Assembly (NCBI GenBank): GCA_024691105.1
Contig: JAILNY010000074.1
Coordinates: 1-37,855 of the forward strand
Source of the DNA: Treponema sp.
Lineage (GTDB): Bacteria; Spirochaetota; Spirochaetia; Treponematales; Treponemataceae
Length of the DNA: 37,855 nt
Direction of reading: 5' to 3'
Shown: positions 1 to 8,564 of the stretch, piece after piece
Position numbering within the stretch: the stretch's first letter is position 1
Layout of the letters: each line of letters opens with the position of its first letter
Program-made: the position numbers and the translations under genes
Notes under the pieces: generated by a model
What the model was told of the DNA's origin: nothing
The model's input: only the letters and a program-made list of their open reading frames with translations
Database searches by the model: none

Positions 1-1
1 A

Positions 2-235
2 TCTTTAAGTGTCACAAATACTTATAAGGGCTCTGGGAAAACTATGGAAATAATTGTTGATGGTGCAGACACTGTTTCTACTGATATAAACAAAATGATT
101 TTGTCCGATGAAAAGACAGATACTTCTGACAATTCTTACCATACAATTAAAGTAAGTATTACTAAGGAGCACTGTGCCCCGGTTCCTGTATATGAAAAAC
201 GAATTTATGTTCAGATGAAGCCTGTACCTTTGTGA
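2..235 (+). CDS. 3' end of an unidentified gene (cut by window edge)
   Basis: The frame is open from the window edge to a TGA at 233-235, giving about 77 residues. The first in-frame ATG is at 44, but the frame continues upstream of it without a stop, so this is more likely the end of a longer gene than a 63-aa protein. The visible part is rich in Thr, Ser, Asp and Lys, has no transmembrane segment and no recognised motif, and ends in VQMKPVPL. This would fit the tail of an exported or lipoprotein-type protein, but that is a guess. The next small ORF starts at the stop codon. Function unknown. Confidence 0.35.
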   Translation, partial: SLSVTNTYKGSGKTMEIIVDGADTVSTDINKMILSDEKTDTSDNSYHTIKVSITKEHCAPVPVYEKRIYVQMKPVPL

Positions 236-429
236 TGACAAAAAAGACAGATTATCTTCGCATAACATCTGATTTAAGAGAAAGTAGTGATAATATAGCA
301 CAATTGAATCGTAGAATAGATCTTAGCGAATTAGTGGGTTACAAACGTAATAATAGTGATGACAAATGTAATATAGATACACGAAGCAGCGACGTATTCC
401 TTAATATATACTTCTATGCAGGTGATTAA
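235..429 (+). CDS. small hypothetical protein, doubtful
   Basis: A 64-residue ORF whose ATG (235-237) overlaps the preceding TGA (233-235); an in-frame GTG lies one codon earlier at 232. The overlap suggests translational coupling, but no Shine-Dalgarno sequence is visible. The product is hydrophilic (motifs such as SDLRESSDN and AQLNRRIDLSEL), has no signal peptide or membrane helix, and matches no family I recognise. It could instead be the real C-terminus of the preceding gene, displaced by a frameshift, or chance reading of non-coding sequence. Confidence 0.25.
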   Translation: MTKKTDYLRITSDLRESSDNIAQLNRRIDLSELVGYKRNNSDDKCNIDTRSSDVFLNIYFYAGD

Positions 430-441
430 TCCTCCATTCCC

Positions 442-471
442 TTGAAACATCTATCAACCTTGTGATATTAT
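442..471 (+). promoter_or_regulatory. candidate sigma70-type promoter of mnmA
   Basis: TTGAAA (442-447), 18-bp spacer, TATTAT (466-471). The last -10 base is 8 nt before the mnmA ATG at 480, so transcription would begin about 2 nt before the start codon. The only SD-like sequence, AGG at 472-474, would then not be transcribed. Confidence 0.5.
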
Positions 472-479
472 AGGTAAAT

Positions 480-1655
480 ATGAATTATGTTGCACAGAAT
501 ATGCCAGAGGCCGGAGACACGGTCGTTGTAGGAATGTCGGGCGGGGTAGATTCAACCTTAACTGCCCTTATGCTCAAAGAAAAAGGCTGCCGTGTTATCG
601 GCGTTACAATGTCTCTCTGGGACGGAAGCATTCCCGAAGTCAAAACTGACAAACCGATGAAAGAAGCCTGCTATGGACCTGGCGAAGAAGAAAATATCGA
701 TGAATGCAAAAAGTTCTGCGCAGCTCATGATATCGAGTATCACGTTATCGAAGTAAAAGAAGAATATAAAAAGCGCGTTCTGGAATATTTTAAGGCAGAG
801 TATCGTTCGGGTCGCACACCTAATCCGTGCATTCAGTGTAACCGCTATATAAAATTTGGTGCACTCTTAAACGGAATAAAAGATATCGACATTAAATATG
901 ATTATTTTTGTACGGGGCATTATGCAAAGATTGTCCGTCCTGAAGGCGGCATTTTTGGAACAGACAAAACGCCATGCATGATTGCAACGGCTGCAGACCT
1001 TTCTAAAGATCAGACTTACTTTTTATATAGAATTCCTTCGGAGGTTCTTGAAAAAGTAAGATTTCCGCTTGCAACAATGAAAAAGTCTGAGGTCTTTGAA
1101 CTTGCGCACCGTGCAGGACTTGAAGCGGCTAACCGCGAAGAAAGTCAGGATTTTATCGGTGAAGAATATTTTGACATGCTCTTTTCTGATAAACCGTCGG
1201 TTCCTGGCGACATAATCGATCTTGACGGACACGTTCTTGGCCGTCACCGTGGAATTGAACATTACACTGTAGGTCAGCGCCGCGGTCTTGGCGTTGCCGT
1301 AAACTATCCTGTTTACGTTCAGTCGATTGACGCAAAGAACAATGTCGTAGTCCTTGCTCCAAATGATGCTCTTAACTCAAGTGCGCTTATCGCAGATGAT
1401 TTTGTCTGGCCGGGAGATATTGCTCCAGAAAGTGAATTTGAAGCAAACGTAAAAATTCGACTTGCAAGTAAACCTGTAAAGGCAAAAATCAAGCGCTACG
1501 AGGTTGAAGTCGGCGATGACTTTGCTTATAAAGGACAGCCGTATCTTGTGACTTTTGAAGAACCTCAGCGCGCGGTTGCTCCGGGGCAGAGTGCAGTGTT
1601 CTATAAGGACGACGTGATCATCGGTGGCGGCGTCATTGCCCGCGCGATAAAATAA
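480..1655 (+). CDS. mnmA: tRNA-specific 2-thiouridylase MnmA
   Basis: This 391-aa protein should activate C2 of the wobble uridine of tRNAs for Lys, Glu and Gln with ATP and replace oxygen with sulfur. The N-terminal PP-loop SGGVDS is at residues 20-25, the tRNA-contact/active-site strand GRTPNPCIQCNR at about 111-122, KDQTYFLYR at 176-184, and the C-terminal barrel has GQRRGLG. Length fits the family. The cysteine pattern is unusual: E. coli has DxxC (Asp99, Cys102) plus a later Cys199 in ICFIG, while this protein has CxxC (Cys117, Cys120) and an Asp (224) in ESQDFIG at the later site. Further cysteines are at 64, 76 and 80. The start codon lies just downstream of a promoter-like sequence and may be leaderless. 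The family call is secure; the sulfur-transfer mechanism is open. Confidence 0.95.
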   Translation: MNYVAQNMPEAGDTVVVGMSGGVDSTLTALMLKEKGCRVIGVTMSLWDGSIPEVKTDKPMKEACYGPGEEENIDECKKFCAAHDIEYHVIEVKEEYKKRVLEYFKAEYRSGRTPNPCIQCNRYIKFGALLNGIKDIDIKYDYFCTGHYAKIVRPEGGIFGTDKTPCMIATAADLSKDQTYFLYRIPSEVLEKVRFPLATMKKSEVFELAHRAGLEAANREESQDFIGEEYFDMLFSDKPSVPGDIIDLDGHVLGRHRGIEHYTVGQRRGLGVAVNYPVYVQSIDAKNNVVVLAPNDALNSSALIADDFVWPGDIAPESEFEANVKIRLASKPVKAKIKRYEVEVGDDFAYKGQPYLVTFEEPQRAVAPGQSAVFYKDDVIIGGGVIARAIK

Positions 1656-1799
1656 CCTCATTTTCTCGCAGCTACCCGCCGTGACTTTCTGCGCGGGCGG
1701 CAAACCGACCGTCAAACTTTCCGCATGCATAGTTGAAAAATTCCTTGTTTCCATTTACAATTAATAGTATTAATTTTAAACTTAGGGATTTTATACATT
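1656..1799. other. intergenic region with a GC-rich stretch and weak promoter
   Basis: The 144-nt gap holds a GC-rich patch (1670-1730) in which CCGCC (1676-1680) can pair with GGCGG (1696-1700). There is no T-run, so a terminator is not convincing. A possible promoter follows, TTGTTT (1745-1750), 17 bp, TATTAA (1768-1773), and AGGGA near 1784-1788 is a plausible ribosome-binding site for the next gene. No ORF seen. Confidence 0.3.
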
Positions 1800-4700
1800 A
1801 TGCCTGATAATTCAGAACAGAATAAAGTTTTATATAAACCGGTGATTACTCCGATTAGATTTGGTATCGACGTTGGTTCAACTACCGTAAAAGTTGCAGC
1901 TTTAAGCGATAAAGATGAACTTTTGTACAGCGCCTATGTGCGCCATCGTGCCGACATCAGAAGCACGATTATCAAAGTTGTAAATGATGCGCTTGATGAA
2001 TTGCAGAAAAAACTTTCTGCCGGAGAAAATCAGACTCTTTCTGTTAAAGTAACAGGTTCCGGTGGACTTGCAGTTTCTCAGTGGCTTTCGGTTCCGTTTA
2101 TTCAGGAAGTAATTGCTGCAACGACAGCCGTTCGTAAAATAATTCCACAGACAGATGTAGTAATTGAACTTGGTGGTGAAGACGCCAAGATTACATATTT
2201 TAAAGGCGGCGTTGAACAGCGCATGAACGGAACTTGTGCCGGCGGAACCGGTGCATTCATCGATCAGATGGCAGCCCTTCTTGAGACAGATGCTTCAGGA
2301 TTAAATGAACTTGCAAAAGGCGCAACTACTATTTATCCGATCGCGGCCCGCTGCGGTGTATTTGCCAAAACTGATGTTCAGCCTTTAATCAATGAAGGCG
2401 CCCGCCGCGAAGATATTGCAGCTTCGATTTATCAGGCAGTCGTTAGCCAGACGATTTCTGGTCTTGCCTGCGGTAAACCGATTCGCGGTCATGTAGCGTT
2501 CCTCGGTGGTCCATTACACTTTATGGATCAGCTTAGATACCGCTTTATTGAAACTTTAAAGTTAAAAGATGACGAAATAATTGTGCCTGATAACTCGCAG
2601 CTTTTTGTTGCGGCGGGCGCCGCCTATTCTGCAGAGAGAACCTACATCTGCGGGCCGGACGATAAAAGCAAGGGATTCCCGACCTTAAAAGAATTCCGCG
2701 AAAGCTTAACAAAACTTGTCGGGGCAGAGCTTTCAGAAGTTCAGCGCCTTGAGCCTTTGTTTACTACCGAAGAAGAACTTGAAGAGTTTAGAAAACGTCA
2801 TGCGCTTGAGGTTGCCCTCCGCGGAAACCTTGACGAAGCAAAAGGTCCTGTATTCTTAGGACTTGACTCAGGTTCTACAACGACAAAGGCTGTCTTAACT
2901 GACAAAGACGGAAGAATCCTCTGGAATTATTATACACACAATGCCGGTAATCCGGTTGATATTGCCGTAAAGATGTTAAAGGAACTTTATGCGCGTCTTC
3001 CAAAAGATGTTTATATTGCGCGCGCTGTTTCTACAGGTTATGGCGAAGCATTGTTCCAGGCAGCGCTTGGTGTTGATGCCGGAGAAGTAGAAACGATTAC
3101 GCACTTTAGGGCAGCTGATTTCTTTGTTCCGGGTGTTGAGTTTTTGCTTGATATCGGTGGACAGGATATGAAGTGTCTCAGAATGAAAGACGGTGCAATC
3201 GTTTCGATTCAGCTTAACGAAGCCTGTTCTTCTGGATGCGGTTCGTTCCTTGATAACTTTGCGCGCACGATGGGAATGGATGTAAAAGAATTTTCTCAGA
3301 TTGCGCTTATGGCAAAAAAGCCTGTTGACCTTGGAAGCCGCTGTACTGTATTTATGAACAGCCGCGTTAAGCAGGCACAGAAAGAGGGTGCAACTGTTGC
3401 CGACATTTCTGCAGGTCTTTCTTATTCAGTAATTAAAAATGCTTTGTTCAAAGTTATTAAACTCCGCAAGGCTTCTGATATTGGAACAAAGGTTGTCGTT
3501 CAGGGTGGAACATTCTTTAACGACGCGGTTCTTCGTGCATTTGAAAAAATTGCGGGCGTAAATGTATTCCGTCCTGACGTTGCAGGTCTTATGGGTGCTT
3601 ACGGTTCTGCATTGATTGCAACTGACCAGTGGATTGATTTGATGACTCCAAAACCGGGTGAGCCTGAAGGTACTGTTCATGATGTGCGCTCGGGTATTGC
3701 AACAGTTGAAGAGCTTGAAAACTTTCATGTTGATCTTGATTTGCGCCGCTGCGGTAAGTGTCAGAATAATTGTCTTCTTACTATTAATACGTTTACTGCT
3801 ACAGACAAAGACGGCAAAAAAACGGCGCGCACTTTTGTTACAGGAAACAGATGCGAGCGCGGCCTTGATATCGGCGGCGATGCGCAGATTATTGACGCAA
3901 GCAATAAAGAAAATACAAATATCAAAGTAGATGCCAAAGATGAAGTTCCAAATCTTTTTGCATGGAAATATAAACGCGTCTTTAATTATGTTCCGTTAAA
4001 ACCGGAAGAGGCTCCGATGGGCGAGGTTGGAATTCCTCGTATTCTCAATATGTACGAAAACTATCCGATGTGGTTTACGATTTTTACAAAACTCGGATTC
4101 CGCGTACGCCTTTCGCCTCGTTCAACACGCAAAGTATACGAAAAAGGTCTTGAGTCAATTCCGTCAGAGTCAGTTTGTTATCCAGGAAAAATTTCTCACG
4201 GTCATGTTGAATCTCTTTTGCAGGCCGGAGTTAAATTCATCTTCTATCCTTGTGCCCCTTACGAAAAACAGGAAGACGATGGAGCAGGCAATCACTACAA
4301 CTGTCCGATTGTAACAAGCTATCCTGAAGTTTTGCGCAATAACATTGATGCATTGCGTCAGGACCCGAGCATTCTTTACATGAATCCATTCCTTCCGATT
4401 TACGATAAAAAGCGTCTCGGATATCGTTTGTTTGAAGAACTTCATCCGCATTTTGCATCGATTACTTTTGAGCAGGTAATGGAAGCTGTAGAAGCCGGCT
4501 GGAAGGAAGAAGAAAGATTCCGTGAAGACGTTAAGGCGGCAGGAGAAGAAGCTCTTGAAAAAATCATCACTAACGGCGTAAACGGAATTGTTCTTGCAGG
4601 TCGTCCTTATCACCTGGATCCTGAAATCAATCACGGAATTCCTGAAATTATTAACGGACTTGGGCTTGCAGTATTTACAGAAGATTCACTTGCGCAGTTT

Positions 4701-6401
4701 GGTTCGATTGAACGACCGCTTAGAATTATTGACCAGTGGGTTTACCACAATCGTCTTTACAGAGCGGCAAGCTTTGTTACCGGCATGCCAAATCTTGAAC
4801 TTGTTCAGCTTACATCTTTTGGTTGTGGACTTGATGCTGTTACAGCAGATCAGGTTGATGAAATCATGAAGGCAAAAGGCCGCATGTATACATTGATTAA
4901 GATTGACGAAGGAAGTAACCTCGGTGCAGTGCGTATTCGTATACGAAGCCTTATTGCAGCCGTTAAAGAACGCGAGCGCAATCATAAAAAATATCCGATT
5001 AAGACAAGTGCTTATAACCGTCAGGTCTTTACAAAAGAAATGAAGTACAAGCATACGATTATCGGACCTCAGATGTCGCCGATTCATTTTAGAATTTTAC
5101 AAAAGGCGTTCCAGTACTCGGGTTACAATTTTGTAATTCTTGATGCAGTAGATCCAAAGGCTGTCGAGACTGGATTAAAGTACGTTAATAACGATGCCTG
5201 CTATCCGTCGATTCTTGTTGCGGGACAGATGATTGCCGCTCTTGAATCCGGTAAATATGATTTAAATAATACTTCGCTTGTAATTACACAGACTGGTGGT
5301 GGTTGCCGTGCGACAAACTACATCGGCTTTATCCGCCGCGCATTGAACGATGCAGGCTGGGGACATATTCCTGTAATCTCAATGAGTGCACAGGGCTTTG
5401 AAAAAAATCCTGGCTTTAAATTTACTCTTCCGCTTTTACATAGAGCGCTTATGGCAATTATGGTCGGAGACCTTTTGATGCGTCTTTTGTACCGCACTCG
5501 TCCTTACGAAAAAGTTCCTGGAAGTGCAAATGCGCTTTATGAAAAATGGAATGGAAAAGCACAGACTGCAATCAAGTCTCTTTCTATAAGAAAGTATCAC
5601 AAACTTCTGCGCGATATTATCCGTGACTTTGACAACCTGCCGCTTCTGCCGATTAAAAAGCCTAGAGTCGGAGTTGTTGGAGAAATCCTTGTAAAATTCC
5701 ACCCGACTGCAAATAACAAGATTGTTGAGACTCTCGAAGCAGAAGGCGCAGAATGTGTAATGCCTGATCTTGCAGACTTCTTCTTCTATTCTTTCTCAAC
5801 TGGTATCTTCCGTCACGAACAGCTTGCGTTCCCTAAAAAGACTGAACGCAATGCAAGACTTTTTGTCTGGTTCCTGGAATTGTATCGCAACAAGATGAAA
5901 AAATATCTTAACAAGTCTCATCGATTTGAAGCACCAAACTCGATTTATAAAATGATGGACTCTGTTGATGATATCGTTCAGCTTGGTAACATTACCGGCG
6001 AAGGATGGTTCTTAACTGCAGAGATGGTTGAACTTATTCACTCAGGCGTTCCAAGTATTGCGTGTGTTCAGCCGTTTGCATGTCTTCCTAACCATGTAAC
6101 AGGTAAGGGAATGATAAAGGAGCTGCGCCGCCGTTATCCGGAAAGTAACATCAGTGCAATTGACTATGACCCGGGAAGCTCAGAAGTAAATCAGCTTAAC
6201 AGACTTAAGCTTTTGCTTTCTAATGCGCCGGCGGGTAAGCATCCTGATGAAAATAAAGAAGGAATGATAGAAGTGCGCACAGGCAAAGGCCGTCACTCTA
6301 AAGTTGAACTTGTTAAGCCACAGGTTAAGCTTGCAGAAGGAGCTGATGTGTTTACAGATCCTGAGCCGGTAAAACCAGAAATGGTGCCGCCGGCGCTGTA
6401 G
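1800..6401 (+). CDS. giant double acyl-CoA dehydratase activase-like protein
   Basis: This 1533-aa protein combines parts usually found on separate polypeptides in the 2-hydroxyacyl-CoA dehydratase and benzoyl-CoA reductase systems. Two BadF/HgdC-type ASKHA ATPase modules come first: the first begins FGIDVGSTTVKV (about 22-33) and has GTCAGGTGAF and AARCGVFAKT; the second begins near residue 352 (FLGLDSGSTTTKA) and has SSGCGSF and SRCTVFMNS. A Cys-rich segment RRCGKCQNNC follows at about 649, then a DUF2229-like region with SESVCYPGK (about 789) and FYPCAPYE. The C-terminal half resembles the HgdB/HgdC-associated dehydratase fold, with FGCGLDAVTADQ (about 1008), DACYPS (about 1130) and GGGCRATNY (about 1166). 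Related long proteins occur in Clostridia and spirochaetes, but I know of no established substrate. Conserved cysteines suggest bridging Fe-S clusters. An ATP-driven electron-transfer role is inferred from the modules. Confidence 0.85.
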   Translation: MPDNSEQNKVLYKPVITPIRFGIDVGSTTVKVAALSDKDELLYSAYVRHRADIRSTIIKVVNDALDELQKKLSAGENQTLSVKVTGSGGLAVSQWLSVPFIQEVIAATTAVRKIIPQTDVVIELGGEDAKITYFKGGVEQRMNGTCAGGTGAFIDQMAALLETDASGLNELAKGATTIYPIAARCGVFAKTDVQPLINEGARREDIAASIYQAVVSQTISGLACGKPIRGHVAFLGGPLHFMDQLRYRFIETLKLKDDEIIVPDNSQLFVAAGAAYSAERTYICGPDDKSKGFPTLKEFRESLTKLVGAELSEVQRLEPLFTTEEELEEFRKRHALEVALRGNLDEAKGPVFLGLDSGSTTTKAVLTDKDGRILWNYYTHNAGNPVDIAVKMLKELYARLPKDVYIARAVSTGYGEALFQAALGVDAGEVETITHFRAADFFVPGVEFLLDIGGQDMKCLRMKDGAIVSIQLNEACSSGCGSFLDNFARTMGMDVKEFSQIALMAKKPVDLGSRCTVFMNSRVKQAQKEGATVADISAGLSYSVIKNALFKVIKLRKASDIGTKVVVQGGTFFNDAVLRAFEKIAGVNVFRPDVAGLMGAYGSALIATDQWIDLMTPKPGEPEGTVHDVRSGIATVEELENFHVDLDLRRCGKCQNNCLLTINTFTATDKDGKKTARTFVTGNRCERGLDIGGDAQIIDASNKENTNIKVDAKDEVPNLFAWKYKRVFNYVPLKPEEAPMGEVGIPRILNMYENYPMWFTIFTKLGFRVRLSPRSTRKVYEKGLESIPSESVCYPGKISHGHVESLLQAGVKFIFYPCAPYEKQEDDGAGNHYNCPIVTSYPEVLRNNIDALRQDPSILYMNPFLPIYDKKRLGYRLFEELHPHFASITFEQVMEAVEAGWKEEERFREDVKAAGEEALEKIITNGVNGIVLAGRPYHLDPEINHGIPEIINGLGLAVFTEDSLAQFGSIERPLRIIDQWVYHNRLYRAASFVTGMPNLELVQLTSFGCGLDAVTADQVDEIMKAKGRMYTLIKIDEGSNLGAVRIRIRSLIAAVKERERNHKKYPIKTSAYNRQVFTKEMKYKHTIIGPQMSPIHFRILQKAFQYSGYNFVILDAVDPKAVETGLKYVNNDACYPSILVAGQMIAALESGKYDLNNTSLVITQTGGGCRATNYIGFIRRALNDAGWGHIPVISMSAQGFEKNPGFKFTLPLLHRALMAIMVGDLLMRLLYRTRPYEKVPGSANALYEKWNGKAQTAIKSLSIRKYHKLLRDIIRDFDNLPLLPIKKPRVGVVGEILVKFHPTANNKIVETLEAEGAECVMPDLADFFFYSFSTGIFRHEQLAFPKKTERNARLFVWFLELYRNKMKKYLNKSHRFEAPNSIYKMMDSVDDIVQLGNITGEGWFLTAEMVELIHSGVPSIACVQPFACLPNHVTGKGMIKELRRRYPESNISAIDYDPGSSEVNQLNRLKLLLSNAPAGKHPDENKEGMIEVRTGKGRHSKVELVKPQVKLAEGADVFTDPEPVKPEMVPPAL

Positions 6402-6442
6402 GATGGTGCAGGACGCGCGAGGCTTAAAATAGGAGGTGGGGA

Positions 6443-7837
6443 ATGAAATATTCTAAAAAAGGATTTTTAGCGCTGCTTGCGTCATCGTTTTTGATGGTGC
6501 CTCTTTTTGCAGAATATAATTCATTTGATATTCCTGATTCGGGGGAAATTAGAAAACAGATTGCCGATGAATGGTTTTTTCAGGATCTGGATGTGATTCG
6601 TTCATATAATATTCAGATAAGAAAAAATCGCATCGGAGAAAATTTTCAGATAAGTCTTGAAGAGCAGAATAAACAGTTCATCGTTTATGTTTCGCCAAAA
6701 ACAAGTATGCAGGTTGATGTTTATGACAACCGAGGAATGCATACTGTTACAGAAGATTCTTATCCTGTAAATGCATTTGGTTCGATGATGTATGTCAGAA
6801 ACAAAGAAGACGGAAAGCCTTTGTATATGCGTCTTTATGTTTCTAAGAACAGCGATGTTTACGTACAGTTCAGACCGCACAAAAATGTTACTTATGCTGA
6901 CTTTGTTGTATTTAATGCTTATGCTGCGCAATCTGTTCCACTTGGAATTTCTTTTGAAAAAATTCTTACCTCAAGCATTTCAGAAATTTATTCACTTACA
7001 AAAAATTCTTTGCCGTGGAAGTATGTAAAAAAATTCCCGGATCAGTATGATTCAACTTTGGTAATGATTCAGACTTTGCGTGCATGTCAGAGTAAAATTG
7101 CATACGAAGATGATGCAATGTATGATGAATATGGAAAATCTGTTTCTATTATAAATGGAGCACCTCATATCTGTGATCAGAAAAACGAAGGAAAATTGAT
7201 TTTGTCTTCGTGCGGATATGTAAAGTGGGTTGTAGATGGAATTGTTGAACCACTGGCAGGAAGTTATTTAAAACGTGATCCGCTTCTTGAACCGACTGTC
7301 GAATATAAAGAAATAGGATTTCAGGGAATTTTAAATTCAACATTTAGTACAAACTTTAGTCTTGACTGGACACGTAATATTGCAGCCGGAGCTTTTTCTG
7401 TAAGGGCAAAGAAAACTTATTATTACAAGGACACTGGGGTCGACGTAAAGGTTGAACCGTTTACTGCGATTTTTACCGACAAGGGTGTTACAAATACTGC
7501 AGGCTATATAAAGAATACAGGTTACAAGCCGGATAACCTTCGCGCGATTTTGTATTCGCTTGCGGTAACAGAACCGGAATATTTTTATCTTGCGGCAATC
7601 CGTCAGACAGACAGAAAGAGTCCTGAGGTAAAAGTTTTTAATGATGCGGCGGTAATTTTTCCGTACATCGATAATCAGGGATTCTTTAGAGTCGCTGTTT
7701 TTATGGATGGCGTAGAAATAAAATATGATGATTTTGAAAAGTTTCTTGTGCGGACAAAGGATTGTTTTGTTCATCTTGTAAGAGTTAAGGCAACAAAAAC
7801 CTTTTACCCGCAGGAGATTAAACCTTTATATAAATAA
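6443..7837 (+). CDS. exported hypothetical protein
   Basis: The start is set by a very strong ribosome-binding site (AGGAGGTGGGG) just before ATG 6443. Residues 1-23 form a signal peptide (KKGFLALLASSFLMVPLFA) with probable cleavage before EYNSF; there is no lipobox cysteine, so the mature 441-residue protein should be soluble in the periplasm or surface-exposed. The mature part is rich in aromatic and beta-prone segments (FIVYVSPK, VYVQFRPHKN, KTYYYKDTG), has no further membrane helix, and shows no motif I can name. The gap from the activase gene is 41 bp, so co-transcription is possible. Probably a treponeme-specific conserved protein. Confidence 0.75.
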   Translation: MKYSKKGFLALLASSFLMVPLFAEYNSFDIPDSGEIRKQIADEWFFQDLDVIRSYNIQIRKNRIGENFQISLEEQNKQFIVYVSPKTSMQVDVYDNRGMHTVTEDSYPVNAFGSMMYVRNKEDGKPLYMRLYVSKNSDVYVQFRPHKNVTYADFVVFNAYAAQSVPLGISFEKILTSSISEIYSLTKNSLPWKYVKKFPDQYDSTLVMIQTLRACQSKIAYEDDAMYDEYGKSVSIINGAPHICDQKNEGKLILSSCGYVKWVVDGIVEPLAGSYLKRDPLLEPTVEYKEIGFQGILNSTFSTNFSLDWTRNIAAGAFSVRAKKTYYYKDTGVDVKVEPFTAIFTDKGVTNTAGYIKNTGYKPDNLRAILYSLAVTEPEYFYLAAIRQTDRKSPEVKVFNDAAVIFPYIDNQGFFRVAVFMDGVEIKYDDFEKFLVRTKDCFVHLVRVKATKTFYPQEIKPLYK

Positions 7838-7853
7838 GAAAATGGTGTATAAT
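7825..7853 (+). promoter_or_regulatory. candidate promoter of the HAD phosphatase gene
   Basis: TTTATA (7825-7830), 17-bp spacer, perfect TATAAT (7848-7853). It overlaps the end of the upstream gene. ATG 7862 follows 8 nt after the -10 box, so the message would have about 2 nt of leader; no Shine-Dalgarno sequence is present. Confidence 0.55.
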
Positions 7854-7861
7854 AGTAGAAT

Positions 7862-8533
7862 ATGTTGAATGATGTTAAAGTAATTGCTTTTGATATAGAT
7901 GGAACTCTTTATCCTCAGCGGAGATTTTATTCAAAAATTTTCATTCACTTTTGGATGAACGTACGCTTGTTTTATCATTTTGGACGAGTTCGTAAAGCTT
8001 TGCGCCGTAGCGCTCCGCTTCCTGATTTGTACCGTTATCAGGCAATTTTGCTTTCTGAGAGAATGGGCTGTACTACGCCGGAAGCAGAAGATAAACTTAA
8101 AAAAGTTATCTATGACGCATTTCCTCATTATTTTGAGAAAATTCGTCCCTATAAAAATGTACTTGAAACTTTTAAGGCATTAAAAAATGCCGGATATAAA
8201 ATTGCTATTTTGTCAGATTTTCCGCCGGAGCAGAAAGGAGAGTTGTGGGGGCTTTTGCCTTATTGCGACGGAGTTTACAGCGCAGAAAAGATTGGTTCAC
8301 TAAAGCCGTCTAAGTATACGTTTGGAATTATGGCAAAAGAAATGGGTGTCCCGATGAATAATATTTTGTATGTTGGAAACAGCAGAAAATATGATGTCGA
8401 AGGTGCCAAAAATGCGGGGATGAAAACAGCATATCTGTTGCCATTGTGGAGAAGGCTTTTGAACCGGCCGTTAAAGGACGCGGACATATGCTTTAAAAAC
8501 TATCGCCAATTTATGAAGATTGTGCTAAAATAA
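7862..8533 (+). CDS. HAD-superfamily hydrolase (phosphatase-like)
   Basis: This 223-aa protein carries the four HAD motifs: DIDGT at 11-15 (nucleophile Asp11 and acid/base Asp13), the Ser of ILSDF as motif II, the Lys of SLKPSKYTFG as motif III, and VGNSRKYDVEGAKNAGM as motif IV. The helical cap between motifs I and II fits subfamily I phosphatases (YjjG or phosphoglycolate phosphatase type). The substrate cannot be read from sequence. The basic segment FHHFGRVRKALRR-like stretch in the cap (VRKALRRSAP) may favour a phosphorylated ligand, which is inference. The gene follows the exported protein by 24 bp but has its own near-consensus promoter and no ribosome-binding site. Confidence 0.85.
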   Translation: MLNDVKVIAFDIDGTLYPQRRFYSKIFIHFWMNVRLFYHFGRVRKALRRSAPLPDLYRYQAILLSERMGCTTPEAEDKLKKVIYDAFPHYFEKIRPYKNVLETFKALKNAGYKIAILSDFPPEQKGELWGLLPYCDGVYSAEKIGSLKPSKYTFGIMAKEMGVPMNNILYVGNSRKYDVEGAKNAGMKTAYLLPLWRRLLNRPLKDADICFKNYRQFMKIVLK

Positions 8534-8564
8534 AATATATTAACTTTTTGGGTGGGAAAAAAAA

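Noticed and set aside
1676..1700. Terminator after mnmA
   Set aside because: Only a 5-bp GC stem with a 15-nt loop and no T-run on the + strand.
1792..1797. TATACA as a -10 box for the activase gene
   Set aside because: It ends 2 nt before the ATG, which would place the start site inside the coding region; TATTAA at 1768-1773 is a better candidate.
4170..4634. Antisense ORF of 154 aa inside the activase gene
   Set aside because: Composition is that of a shadow frame, with no start signal or family features, opposite a well-supported gene.
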